Positions 1-7,323 are shown, counted from the stretch's first letter. The stretch is DNA of 15,823 bases from Desulfobacteraceae bacterium (GCA_030618925.1 JAUXCK010000013.1:1-15823); one strand, 5' to 3'. Program-made: numbers and translations. The notes: generated by a model not told the origin, from the letters alone.

Positions 1-1526
1 ATGACATCGAGCATATCCTGATTGGTATCGGGCTGATCCAGTATGGCAAAGGCGATAAACAGGCAGTATCCGGTGGCATCAATCGCGGCAGTTGCAATCT
101 GGAGATTCCTGGAAAGTTCTATCTGGCCTTCTGGTTTAAGTGCATCAACAGCCCCCCCCACCTGCAGGAGATTTGCCGTTACAGCATAACCGGCCGTGTG
201 ATCTGCCCCCATGGGCGTTGTGGCATATGTCACGCCGATTCCCTGAACGGTTCGGGGATCATAGGCAGGCATGGACTGACCTTTCACCGTTGGCACCCTT
301 TCAATGCCATATGCCTTGCCGGTTATGGCTGCGCCATTTCCCAGAATACGACCCAGGGGGGTGCCTTTACCCACCTCTTTCACCAGATCGATCGCCGCCT
401 GGCCGTCACCGAATTCGGCCAGACCGGCCTCCATGGCCACGCCGATGGTGGCGCCCATCTCAATGGTGTCGATTCCAAAATCATCGTCAAGCCGGTCCAG
501 TTGTGCAATCACATCCAGATCATCAATCCCGCAGTTTGCACCATGGGCCCACACTGTTTCATATTCAGGCTGCTTGGTCAAAAAATTGCCGTCCTTATCC
601 GGATATGTCCCCGAGCACTGGATAACGCATCCGCGATGACATCCGTGGGTGGGGTTTCCGCCCCGGCTTTTTTCAATTTCCGCCAGGGCCTCACCACTGA
701 TGTTGGACGCGCCTTCAAACTGCCCTGATGAAAAATTATTGGTGGGAAAGCCACCGGCCTCATTGACAATGTTTGTCAATACATTTGTTCCATATGTCGG
801 GAGCCCCTCACCGGTCACCGGATGCTTTTTAAGGCCCTGCACAAAGCGTTTATTTGCTGCTTTAAATTTTTCAGGATCCTTGGGTGGCCTCATTTTCATC
901 CCTGCATCATCCAGCACAATCACTTTCACGCCCTTTGACCCCATGACCGCACCCACGCCTCCGCGACCTGCATGACGTGTGGGTCTCATTTCCATGTCCG
1001 TAAAGGCAATCGAAGCTGACGCCATTTTCATTTCACCCGCAGGGCCGATGGAGATACAGGCAACTTTCTCTCCATATTCGTCTTTAATTTTATCCACTAC
1101 GTCATAGTTCCCGAGCATCTTCAGGCTGTTATCAGCCGTGATCTTTACACCCTCCTTGTTGATATAAATTTTATAGAGTGTATCATCCTTTGGCTTTCCC
1201 TCGAGTACAATAGCGGCATAACCCAACTTTGCCAGAACCTGTGCGCCCTGCCCTCCGGAATTGGCTTCTTTAATGCCACCGGTCAGCGGGCTTTTGCATC
1301 CTACAGAAATCCGTCCGGATTGTGCTGCGGCCGAACCGCTCAGCAGTCCGGGTGCAATAATGAGCTTGTTATTTACGCCAAGGGGATGGCATAAAGGGGG
1401 CACTTCTTTGGAGACAATCATGGAAGTCATTCCCCGGCCTCCCATTCCCGCATATTCCCCCAAGGGCCCTTCACTGGCTTTTGGCCCCCCATCCGCCCCG
1501 ACATCTATCCGTAAAATTTTGTCCAT
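1..1526 (-). CDS. aor: Tungsten-dependent aldehyde:ferredoxin oxidoreductase (3' end outside window)
   Basis: This enzyme oxidises aldehydes to carboxylic acids (or the reverse) with ferredoxin, using a tungsten bis-pterin cofactor and one [4Fe-4S] cluster in the cytoplasm. 508 codons are visible of roughly 600 expected; the C-terminus lies beyond the left edge. The N-terminal domain has the family-like glycine-rich start (GGRGMTS) and long pterin-contacting segments. The two DxxGx(C/D) pterin motifs are visible: DDFGID at about 348-353 and DATGYC at 483-488. Cluster ligands are C296, C300, C304 and C488. The first three are spaced CX3CX3C, whereas Pyrococcus AOR has CX2CX3C. The ATG at 1526-1524 is preceded by a strong AGGAGG ribosome site. 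The gene is divergent from hbd. The substrate cannot be told from sequence; aliphatic or aromatic aldehydes are possible. Confidence 0.93.
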   Translation of the reverse strand, partial: MDKILRIDVGADGGPKASEGPLGEYAGMGGRGMTSMIVSKEVPPLCHPLGVNNKLIIAPGLLSGSAAAQSGRISVGCKSPLTGGIKEANSGGQGAQVLAKLGYAAIVLEGKPKDDTLYKIYINKEGVKITADNSLKMLGNYDVVDKIKDEYGEKVACISIGPAGEMKMASASIAFTDMEMRPTRHAGRGGVGAVMGSKGVKVIVLDDAGMKMRPPKDPEKFKAANKRFVQGLKKHPVTGEGLPTYGTNVLTNIVNEAGGFPTNNFSSGQFEGASNISGEALAEIEKSRGGNPTHGCHRGCVIQCSGTYPDKDGNFLTKQPEYETVWAHGANCGIDDLDVIAQLDRLDDDFGIDTIEMGATIGVAMEAGLAEFGDGQAAIDLVKEVGKGTPLGRILGNGAAITGKAYGIERVPTVKGQSMPAYDPRTVQGIGVTYATTPMGADHTAGYAVTANLLQVGGAVDALKPEGQIELSRNLQIATAAIDATGYCLFIAFAILDQPDTNQDMLDV

Positions 1527-1585
1527 GGGTTTCCTCCTTTTGTGTCAACCATAGGGTGTTATTATGAAATGTGATTTTCTTTTCA

Positions 1586-1614
1586 GTCATATGCCCTCAA
1601 AGGATAAGAATCAA
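1586..1614 (-). promoter_or_regulatory. Candidate promoter for the AOR gene
   Basis: On the minus strand TTGATT (1614-1609) is followed after 17 bp by TATGAC (1591-1586), giving a leader of about 55-60 nt before the AOR start codon. The match to a sigma-70 promoter is moderate. It lies back to back with the hbd promoter at 1646-1675. Confidence 0.35.
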
Positions 1615-1645
1615 CACATTCTTTTGATACTGCGATTTTCTCTGC

Positions 1646-1675
1646 TTGACAGATTTTAGCTGAAATTCGTATAAG
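1646..1675 (+). promoter_or_regulatory. Candidate sigma-70 promoter for hbd
   Basis: A consensus -35 TTGACA (1646-1651) is followed by an 18-bp spacer and TATAAG (1670-1675). This predicts a leader of about 160 nt before the hbd ATG. The spacer contains TTTAGCTGA, the same 9-mer found in the promoter at 2758-2786. Confidence 0.6.
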
Positions 1676-1840
1676 GGAAGCATGAGAAGGCCTCAATTGC
1701 GGACACCGCCTTGCAAGAAGATGCGCCTGGTACGGCTTACACCGGTCTTGCGCAAAAATCCTGTAAAGACGCTGTGACAGCCGCTGAATAGAAATTCGGG
1801 GGTATGGAATCATTCACCCAATAATAAGAGAGGGAATAAA
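1676..1840 (+). other. Leader region of hbd with a possible stem-loop
   Basis: This non-coding part of the AOR-hbd intergenic region would be transcribed as the hbd leader. GCAAGA (1713-1718) can pair with TCTTGC (1746-1751). Directly inside, CC/GGT (1726-1731, one bulged T) can pair with ACCGG (1741-1745), leaving a 9-nt loop. A GCGG-ACA-CCGC mini-hairpin precedes it. I recognise no known riboswitch class, and the pairing was found by eye. The only open reading frame here (minus strand, 76 codons) looks accidental. Confidence 0.3.
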
Positions 1841-2713
1841 ATGAAAATTGATGATGTCAAAAAAATCTGTGTGATCGGCGCCGGAAATATGGGACACCAA
1901 ATTTCCACATTGTGTGCCCTCAATGGGTATCAAACCACCTGCACGGATATTATGGAAGAGATTTTGAAAAAGGCTGAAACCTTTGTCGACCAATATCTTC
2001 CCGGCCGTGTCGAAAAGGGAAAGATATCTGAAGCAGATGCCAAAAGAGCCCGTGAAAACATTACATTTACCAGCAGCCTTGAGGATGCCGTTAAGGATGC
2101 GGATTACGTGATTGAAGCTGCCATCGAAGTTCTTGATATTAAGCGTAAAATTTTTACAGATGTTTCTAACATGGCCCCCGCTCACGCGATCCTGGCCACC
2201 AACAGCTCAGCGATTGTCAGCTCCCGGATAGCAGATGCCACCCATCATCCGGAGAAAGTGATTAACCTTCACTTTTTCAATCCCGCTCTGGTCATGAAAC
2301 TGGTTGAAGTCGTTCAGGGACCCCATGTATCAGAGGAGACCACAGAGATATCCATGGAACTTTGTAAAAAACTGGGCAAGGTGCCGGTTCACGTCAAAAA
2401 AGAGGTCAATGGATTTCTCCTGAACCGAATCCTGTTTGCCATTTTTAATGAAGCGCAATGGATCCTGGATTCAGGCGTCGCCTCTTTAGAAGATATCGAT
2501 AACGCCTGTGTTTATGGCGCCGGACACCCTATGGGGCCTTTTCGTCTCATGGACCTTGTGGGCATTGACCTCTGCTATACAATGGCCCTGGAAGATTTTA
2601 AAAAATCGGGTAATCGTGCTGACCTGCCATATCCGAGCCTTGTCAGGCACTATGAAAAAGGTGAATATGGTCAAAAGGCAGGAAAAGGGTGGTACGATTA
2701 CGGTAAAAAATAA
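1841..2713 (+). CDS. hbd: 3-hydroxybutyryl-CoA (3-hydroxyacyl-CoA) dehydrogenase
   Basis: This NAD(P)-dependent enzyme interconverts 3-hydroxyacyl-CoA and 3-oxoacyl-CoA in beta-oxidation or butyrate-type metabolism. It is a stand-alone cytosolic enzyme of 290 aa, close to the usual length of about 280. The N-terminal Rossmann fold carries the dinucleotide motif GAGNMG (13-18). Family catalytic residues are in place: S123 in the TNSS segment, H144 in HFFNP, E156 twelve residues later, and N195 in the GFLLNR segment. The C-terminal helical dimerisation domain ends with the typical GKGWYDY. The start ATG follows an AGAGGG ribosome site. The gene has its own promoter and long leader. No thiolase or crotonase gene is next to it, so the pathway direction is unknown. 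The neighbouring AOR gene is divergent. Confidence 0.93.
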   Translation: MKIDDVKKICVIGAGNMGHQISTLCALNGYQTTCTDIMEEILKKAETFVDQYLPGRVEKGKISEADAKRARENITFTSSLEDAVKDADYVIEAAIEVLDIKRKIFTDVSNMAPAHAILATNSSAIVSSRIADATHHPEKVINLHFFNPALVMKLVEVVQGPHVSEETTEISMELCKKLGKVPVHVKKEVNGFLLNRILFAIFNEAQWILDSGVASLEDIDNACVYGAGHPMGPFRLMDLVGIDLCYTMALEDFKKSGNRADLPYPSLVRHYEKGEYGQKAGKGWYDYGKK

Positions 2714-2757
2714 ATAACTCGGGTTTATCCCGCAATTTGAACAAACTTTTGCCCCAT

Positions 2758-2786
2758 TTGACAAGACTGACTTTAGCTGATATAGA
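2758..2786 (+). promoter_or_regulatory. Strong candidate sigma-70 promoter for the aminomutase gene
   Basis: A consensus -35 TTGACA (2758-2763), an exact 17-bp spacer and TATAGA (2781-2786). Predicted transcription start is near 2793, about 310 nt upstream of the aminomutase ATG. The 3' end of the spacer is TTTAGCTGA, shared with the hbd promoter. Confidence 0.65.
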
Positions 2787-3103
2787 TAGGGTATCGCGGT
2801 TAAAGAATAGGGTTTGAATGGGCAAGTGTTTTCTAGGCTCCCTTACAAATTTTTCCTGTCCACCTTATTTTATTTTTAAATTATTTCAGTAACTTAAGAG
2901 TTAATTATGTTATTTCGGATAGCCAATAAAAAACAGTTTTGCATCCCTCCTGACGCGCCTGGTGGAAGGTATAGTGTCTTCTGACAAAAATGCTATCGTG
3001 AACACCCTCAGACCTGTTGGTCTGTTTTTTAAACTCGCTGCTGATAAATCAAACCGAATCGACCGAAAAAGCCGTTTTTACGAATATTCTGGAGGAATTG
3101 GTC
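2787..3103 (+). other. Long non-coding leader of the aminomutase gene
   Basis: This stretch has no convincing reading frame. It lies between the promoter at 2758-2786 and the ATG at 3104. It ends in an intrinsic terminator (3009-3030) located 73 nt before the start codon. Upstream of that, GATAGC (2919-2924) can pair with GCTATC (2991-2996). TCTGA (2980-2984) can pair with TCAGA (3008-3012), which overlaps the left arm of the terminator and could act as an antiterminator. This layout resembles a transcription-attenuation leader or a terminated small RNA of about 240 nt, but I do not recognise a known riboswitch. Confidence 0.35.
3009..3030 (+). terminator. Intrinsic terminator in the leader of the aminomutase gene
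   Basis: CAGACC (3009-3014), loop TGTT, GGTCTG (3019-3024), then six T residues (3025-3030). The 6-bp perfect stem with its T run is a textbook Rho-independent terminator for plus-strand transcripts. It could end hbd readthrough, or attenuate transcription from the promoter at 2758-2786. Confidence 0.75.
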
Positions 3104-4462
3104 ATGCGTAGGGACAAGTTTCTACCCAAAAAATATAAGCCTGTTTTTCATAAACATATTGATGAAATACAAATCGCTAAAGGCATTCCAAAAGGATATG
3201 CCGATGCCATGAAAATCGTCTCCCTTGTGGTGCCATTCAGGGCAAACAACTATGTGGTTGAGGAGTTGATCGACTGGGATGCGATCCCAACCGACCCCAT
3301 CTTTCAGCTCACTTTTCCCCAGCCCGGAATGATCCCATGGATAGATCATGAGCGGCTGAAAGACCTGTTGCGGAAAGATCCAACAGGGAAAGCCGCTTCC
3401 CTGGCAGCACGGAAGATACAAATGAGAATGAATCCCCACCCTGCCGGACAGGTTGAGATGAATGTCCCGGTGGAAGACAAGCTGATCTTAAGGGGGATGC
3501 AGCATAAATACAACGAAACCGTCCTTTTTTTTCCGACCCAGGGACAAACCTGTCATGCATATTGTACCTATTGTTTTCGCTGGGCGCAATTCGCAGGAAT
3601 TGACGATTTAAAATTCGCATCTTCAACTATTGACCCCCTTATTCAATATCTCAATAGGCATCCTGAAGTGACTGACGTGCTCATCACCGGTGGAGACCCC
3701 CTGGTGATGAGGACCAAAATTCTGAAGCAATATATCACCCCTTTATTAAATGAACGGCCGGGAAATCTGTCCACCATTCGAATCGGCACAAAGGCTCTGG
3801 CTTACTGGCCATACCGGTTTTTAACAGACAGAGACGCAGACGATTTGATCCGCCTGTTCGAAGAAATTGTCACGGCAGGATTCCACTTTTCCCTCATGTC
3901 GCATTTCAGTCATCCCCGTGAGCTTGAAACCAATGCTGTAAAATCAGCCATCGGGCGAATTCTGACGACCGGGGCAACCATCCGCTGTCAAGCCCCCTTG
4001 ATCCGGCATGTGAATGATGACCCTGATGTCTGGGCTGCCATGTGGAAGGCCCAGACAGGACTGGGAATGATCCCCTATTACATGTTTGTAGAAAGAGATA
4101 CCGGACCAAAATCCTATTTTAAAATGCCGCTCGTGGAAGCATATCGAATTTTCACCAAAGCGTACAATCAAGTGTCGGGATTGTGTCGAACCGTTAGAGG
4201 TCCTTCCATGTCTGCCACCGCCGGTAAGGTTATTATTGAAGGAATTGCGGAAATAAATAATGAGAAAGTGATCCTTCTCAAATTTCTCCAGGGGCGTGAC
4301 CCGGACTGGGTGAACCAGATCTTCTTTGCACGGTATGATGAACATGCCAGCTGGCTGGATGAACTTAAGCCGGCATTTGGGGATCGCAGGTTCTTTTTTG
4401 AGAACAGGCTTGAAGAAATCAAGGCTGAAAAAGCAAAATTTGAGGACGTTGCCTCATTTTAG
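3104..4462 (+). CDS. Lysine-2,3-aminomutase-like (KamA family) radical SAM protein, substrate probably not lysine
   Basis: This is a radical SAM, PLP-dependent 2,3-aminomutase homologue of 452 aa, expected to shift an alpha-amino group to the beta carbon. The cluster motif CHAYCTYC places the [4Fe-4S] ligands at C150, C154 and C157. R159 matches the arginine that binds the substrate carboxylate in lysine 2,3-aminomutase, and a GGDP SAM motif follows. K375 (SATAGK) is the likely PLP lysine. Counting back from it with the same 44-residue spacing as the clostridial enzyme, the two lysine-binding aspartates (D293 and D330 there) are replaced by R331 and S368. A different, perhaps acidic, amino acid is therefore likely. 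I chose the ATG at 3104 because GGAGGAATT precedes it. A TTG 29 codons upstream lies inside the terminator hairpin and has no ribosome site. The stop overlaps that of the convergent hydrolase gene. Confidence 0.85.
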   Translation: MRRDKFLPKKYKPVFHKHIDEIQIAKGIPKGYADAMKIVSLVVPFRANNYVVEELIDWDAIPTDPIFQLTFPQPGMIPWIDHERLKDLLRKDPTGKAASLAARKIQMRMNPHPAGQVEMNVPVEDKLILRGMQHKYNETVLFFPTQGQTCHAYCTYCFRWAQFAGIDDLKFASSTIDPLIQYLNRHPEVTDVLITGGDPLVMRTKILKQYITPLLNERPGNLSTIRIGTKALAYWPYRFLTDRDADDLIRLFEEIVTAGFHFSLMSHFSHPRELETNAVKSAIGRILTTGATIRCQAPLIRHVNDDPDVWAAMWKAQTGLGMIPYYMFVERDTGPKSYFKMPLVEAYRIFTKAYNQVSGLCRTVRGPSMSATAGKVIIEGIAEINNEKVILLKFLQGRDPDWVNQIFFARYDEHASWLDELKPAFGDRRFFFENRLEEIKAEKAKFEDVASF

Positions 4463-5493
4463 GTGTCTGATGAATTATCTCTGCTGCCAATTACCCGCTC
4501 ATATGTAGCCATTGCCTCCTGGTGCAGAAGGCCTTCATTTTCAATGTATCTTGGCGAAAAATGAAAGAGTGTAAACCGTTTTACCCTGGCCAAACCTGCA
4601 ATTTCCCCTGCCTGTCCAGCTGTGAGATGACATTTCTGATTTGCCATATCCCTTTCTTTTTCCAGAAATGCCGCTTCGATAAACAGGTGATCGGCCTGAT
4701 CCGACAGGGAAATTATTTTGTCGATATTCTCCCTGCTGTAAAGCACATCGGTAATATAGGATATTTTCTGGCCCGGGGTAATTCTGGCAATCTTCTCTCT
4801 TAATTCCCTTAAAACAAAACTTTTCTTTTCTGATAATCCCTTCCCGAACCGCACATCAAATATCGAGTCGTCCGGCTGCTGTTCAAACAATGCATTTTTA
4901 AAATCATTCAGCCACGGCCCAACCGCAAGCCCCAGGGCATCGACTTCTGTTTTCTTGATATTCACATGAAATCGTTCCTTTATGGTAAACCCCAGACAGG
5001 GGATGCTGTGATCCAGAATTGCTGCAGAAACAGAAAACAAAGGCTCATCTAAAAGCAATTTATTGAAGGGACGCTTTACGGGCGTGTCTTGGGGCAGAAA
5101 TTTATCTGAACATCGGTATTTTTGACAAACCAGATAGTCTGGATGCACTTCAGTTGCATTCAGAATAAGACGATTGTCGTCATTTTCTAACAGATTCCAT
5201 GTATATCCAGCCAGTTTCCCCTCAATGCAGGCTAAAAATCCCGCCGGACCAAACAGGTTCAGTGTTTTTTTGCGGCCAAGCATAAGGCGCAGGAGATGAT
5301 CAAATCCAATGAAATGATCCATGTGGGTATGTGTTACAAACGCATGGGTGATTTTAAGAAGGTCACGCGGGGTAAGGGAGTGAATGTCGCCCAAGTCAAA
5401 AAGAATGGCTCGCTTTTCATAACAAAAAGGCACAAACAGCCCGGGATCACCAAAAGGGGGGTTGACCCGTCTAGGATGAAAAATTGAGGTCAT
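4459..5493 (-). CDS. RNase Z-like metallo-beta-lactamase-fold hydrolase
   Basis: A 344-aa MBL-fold protein of the RNase Z/ElaC branch, whose classical members cut the 3' trailer from tRNA precursors with two zinc ions. All expected metal ligands can be placed: HTHMDH (H55, H57, D59, H60), H162 in DHSIPCLGF, D249 in YITD, and H311 in the LFHFSPRY segment. HLTAGQAGEIA (289 onward) is also RNase Z-like. The usual N-terminal FLGT-type strand is missing or strongly altered; the protein opens with a proline-rich stretch. The activity could therefore be tRNA processing or another phosphodiesterase reaction. Its ATG overlaps the stop of the upstream 140-aa gene as TGATG, so the two are translationally coupled. 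Its TAA stop overlaps the TAG of the convergent aminomutase gene. Confidence 0.8.
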   Translation of the reverse strand: MTSIFHPRRVNPPFGDPGLFVPFCYEKRAILFDLGDIHSLTPRDLLKITHAFVTHTHMDHFIGFDHLLRLMLGRKKTLNLFGPAGFLACIEGKLAGYTWNLLENDDNRLILNATEVHPDYLVCQKYRCSDKFLPQDTPVKRPFNKLLLDEPLFSVSAAILDHSIPCLGFTIKERFHVNIKKTEVDALGLAVGPWLNDFKNALFEQQPDDSIFDVRFGKGLSEKKSFVLRELREKIARITPGQKISYITDVLYSRENIDKIISLSDQADHLFIEAAFLEKERDMANQKCHLTAGQAGEIAGLARVKRFTLFHFSPRYIENEGLLHQEAMATYERVIGSRDNSSDT

Positions 5494-5915
5494 CAGGAGG
5501 GCAAATATCTTACAACCTGCCTGTTTATGCAGGCATAAATTTCTTCGTCCGAACCAAAAATATCGACCACATCTTTATGGTTTATGACTTGCTCAATAAC
5601 ATAGGCGGTAAGATATAAACTGACGACATGCGGATTCGGTACGATGTTTCTAAACTCTGCATTCTGGTAATCGATATCAAAATCATCAGCGCGGCTGAGT
5701 TTGTTCAAACATTTCATCACCTGCTCTTCAAGACTGTTTTTACTAGTGGTCTCAACAAGGCTGGTTTCAATCAGTTTTGAAGCAATTGCATTGCTCAGGG
5801 GTTCAAGACAATCCTGAATCCCCGATAGCGCCAGTCTTCGGGCACGTTCCTTGGCGGACTCAATTTGTGAAAGAATTTTTGACTCCCGATTACTCGGCCG
5901 AAATACCTTTGACAT
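5493..5915 (-). CDS. Hypothetical protein (140 aa) coupled to the RNase Z-like gene
   Basis: I do not recognise this family. It is a small soluble protein with no signal peptide or membrane segment. The N-terminal 35 residues are basic and helix-forming (KERARRLALSG), followed by mixed helical sequence and a C-terminal part rich in V, I and D that ends VVRYLPS. It contains scattered cysteines but no CxxC motif. The start ATG follows GAGGG about 8 nt upstream. Its stop overlaps the start of the hydrolase gene by one base (TGATG), so the two products are probably made together, and this one may be a partner or regulator of the hydrolase. A 103-bp gap separates it from the TetR pair upstream, so it may or may not be in their transcript. 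Confidence 0.75.
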   Translation of the reverse strand: MSKVFRPSNRESKILSQIESAKERARRLALSGIQDCLEPLSNAIASKLIETSLVETTSKNSLEEQVMKCLNKLSRADDFDIDYQNAEFRNIVPNPHVVSLYLTAYVIEQVINHKDVVDIFGSDEEIYACINRQVVRYLPS

Positions 5916-6018
5916 TCAGTACCCTCTTTTAAAATCTTTGCACGACATGCCCTAAACAACAGGGGGGTTTGGTCGAAAAAAACTATCTTTATTAAATATA
6001 TCAAAATTGACCACAAGA

Positions 6019-6666
6019 TCAATCCTTTCCCTTGGATTTTCCCTGCTTTGATAAATGAGCCGGAATTCCAGTCCTGAACACAGAAGCGATCAGCAGGGCC
6101 AGTTGATGCATATTTTCACGCTTCTCATCCGTACTGCTGGCCGGATAATTTCGAAATGTCATGACCACACCCGCCAGCGATGCGACAAAAGCATGTGAAA
6201 AAGTCCTCACTTTTTCTTTGGCACCTGCCCTGGCAAGCACCTGATCCAGGAGGTCAAGGAAATAGCGAGAAACCGTTTCAAACCGGTTAACGATATGGGG
6301 CTCCATGTCTGCCTTGGTTGTGAAATAGCGCATCATCTGATATGTCGGTTCATTGTCAATCAGATAATCAATCACTTCAACCGCAAACTCTTCCAGGGAA
6401 GCGGTTTGATCCTCCATCCGTTTTTCGAATCGCTGCTCAACAATGATGATATCGCGAATCAAGGCTTCGGCGAACAGATCATCCCGGCTCGGGAAATAAC
6501 GATAAATGGATGCAGCGGAAACCCCTGCTTCTGCGGCGATGTCACGCATGCCGATTTCATGAAACGGCATACGCTCAAAAAGGCCCATTGCCGCATTGAT
6601 AATAAGGGTTTTTCTGATTTCTCGCTCATCCTCTCTCATCCGCATAAACGTGGATTTATCTGGCAT
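6019..6666 (-). CDS. TetR-family transcriptional regulator (second of a tandem pair)
   Basis: A 215-aa one-component regulator with an N-terminal TetR helix-turn-helix domain: helices from about residue 18, HTH at 39-58 (MRDIAAEAGVSAASIYRYF). The all-helical C-terminal half should bind a ligand and dimerise. It is clearly paralogous to the gene just upstream. Over the roughly 59-residue DNA-binding region I count about 46 identities, and the segment GVVMTFRNYP near the C-terminus is identical. Only 3 nt separate the two genes, so they are surely co-transcribed; a GGGGG run about 10 nt upstream is the likely ribosome site. TetR proteins next to acyl-CoA enzymes often sense acyl-CoAs, but nothing here fixes the ligand. 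Confidence 0.92.
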   Translation of the reverse strand: MPDKSTFMRMREDEREIRKTLIINAAMGLFERMPFHEIGMRDIAAEAGVSAASIYRYFPSRDDLFAEALIRDIIIVEQRFEKRMEDQTASLEEFAVEVIDYLIDNEPTYQMMRYFTTKADMEPHIVNRFETVSRYFLDLLDQVLARAGAKEKVRTFSHAFVASLAGVVMTFRNYPASSTDEKRENMHQLALLIASVFRTGIPAHLSKQGKSKGKD

Positions 6667-6669
6667 ACT

Positions 6670-7323
6670 CTAGGCCCCCTTGGTTTTTAAAGTTTCAATT
6701 GAAAACCCGTCCTGTATAATTAACAATGCAAGGGTGTGCATGTGCTTCCGCTTATCTTCTTTGGTACGGTTGGGGTAGTTACGGAACGTCATGACCACTC
6801 CGGTTAAGGAAGCAAAAAAAGCCTGGGCAAAAAAAATGTCATGTTCAGACACACCGACTTTTTGCATTACCTCATCAAACATTTTCATAAAATGAACCTG
6901 CACGGCATCAAATTTCTTCTTGACCCTGGCATTAATGCCGGCCCGGATCATAAAGTGGCACATCATCTGAAATGTTGCTTCATTATCCATTAGATAATCA
7001 ACCACTTGGAATGAAATGTCCTCAAGAGACATCCTCTTATTTCTTGCCAGCAGTTCTTTTTGTCTTTCTGATAGTAAATTTTCAATATTATTGATGTCCT
7101 GGATAAGGGCCTCAATAATAAGGTCGTCTCTGCCCGAAAAATAGCGATAAATGGTTGCCGCTGATACGCCCGCTTCCTTTGCAATATCACGCATGCCGAT
7201 TTCATGAAAAGTTTTTTTCTCGAAAAGCGTCATGGCGGCTTTCATGATGAGGGTCTTCCTGATCTCCCTCTCATTTTTTCGTAATTCCGTGAATGTTGAT
7301 CTTCCCGACACTTTTTCAACCAT
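6670..7323 (-). CDS. TetR-family transcriptional regulator (first of a tandem pair)
   Basis: A 217-aa TetR-type repressor, paralogue of the adjacent downstream gene. The HTH lies at about 43-62 (MRDIAKEAGVSAATIYRYF) and its recognition helix is nearly the same as in the paralogue, so both may bind the same operator. The ligand-binding half diverges more (about 75-175), then similarity returns at GVVMTFRNYP. The ATG at 7323-7321 has only a weak ribosome site (GGTAA about 9 nt upstream). A promoter-like TTGGGT-N17-TATGTT and an inverted repeat lie upstream, suggesting autoregulation. A 165-bp gap separates it from the LysM gene upstream. Confidence 0.92.
   Translation of the reverse strand: MVEKVSGRSTFTELRKNEREIRKTLIMKAAMTLFEKKTFHEIGMRDIAKEAGVSAATIYRYFSGRDDLIIEALIQDINNIENLLSERQKELLARNKRMSLEDISFQVVDYLMDNEATFQMMCHFMIRAGINARVKKKFDAVQVHFMKMFDEVMQKVGVSEHDIFFAQAFFASLTGVVMTFRNYPNRTKEDKRKHMHTLALLIIQDGFSIETLKTKGA

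Noticed and set aside
198..728. Plus-strand open frames of 97-176 codons across 140-1554
   Set aside because: They lie antisense to the AOR gene, whose frame carries all cofactor motifs; they have no ribosome sites or recognisable domains.
1583..1813. Minus-strand 76-codon frame in the AOR-hbd intergenic region
   Set aside because: It overlaps both candidate promoters, has no ribosome site and shows no protein-like features.
2720..2732. CGGG-TTTAT-CCCG hairpin just after hbd as a terminator
   Set aside because: The stem is only 4 bp and no T run follows; the better terminator is at 3009-3030.
3017..3103. TTG start extending the aminomutase by 29 codons
   Set aside because: It begins inside the intrinsic terminator hairpin and lacks a ribosome site, while the ATG at 3104 has GGAGGAATT at the right distance.
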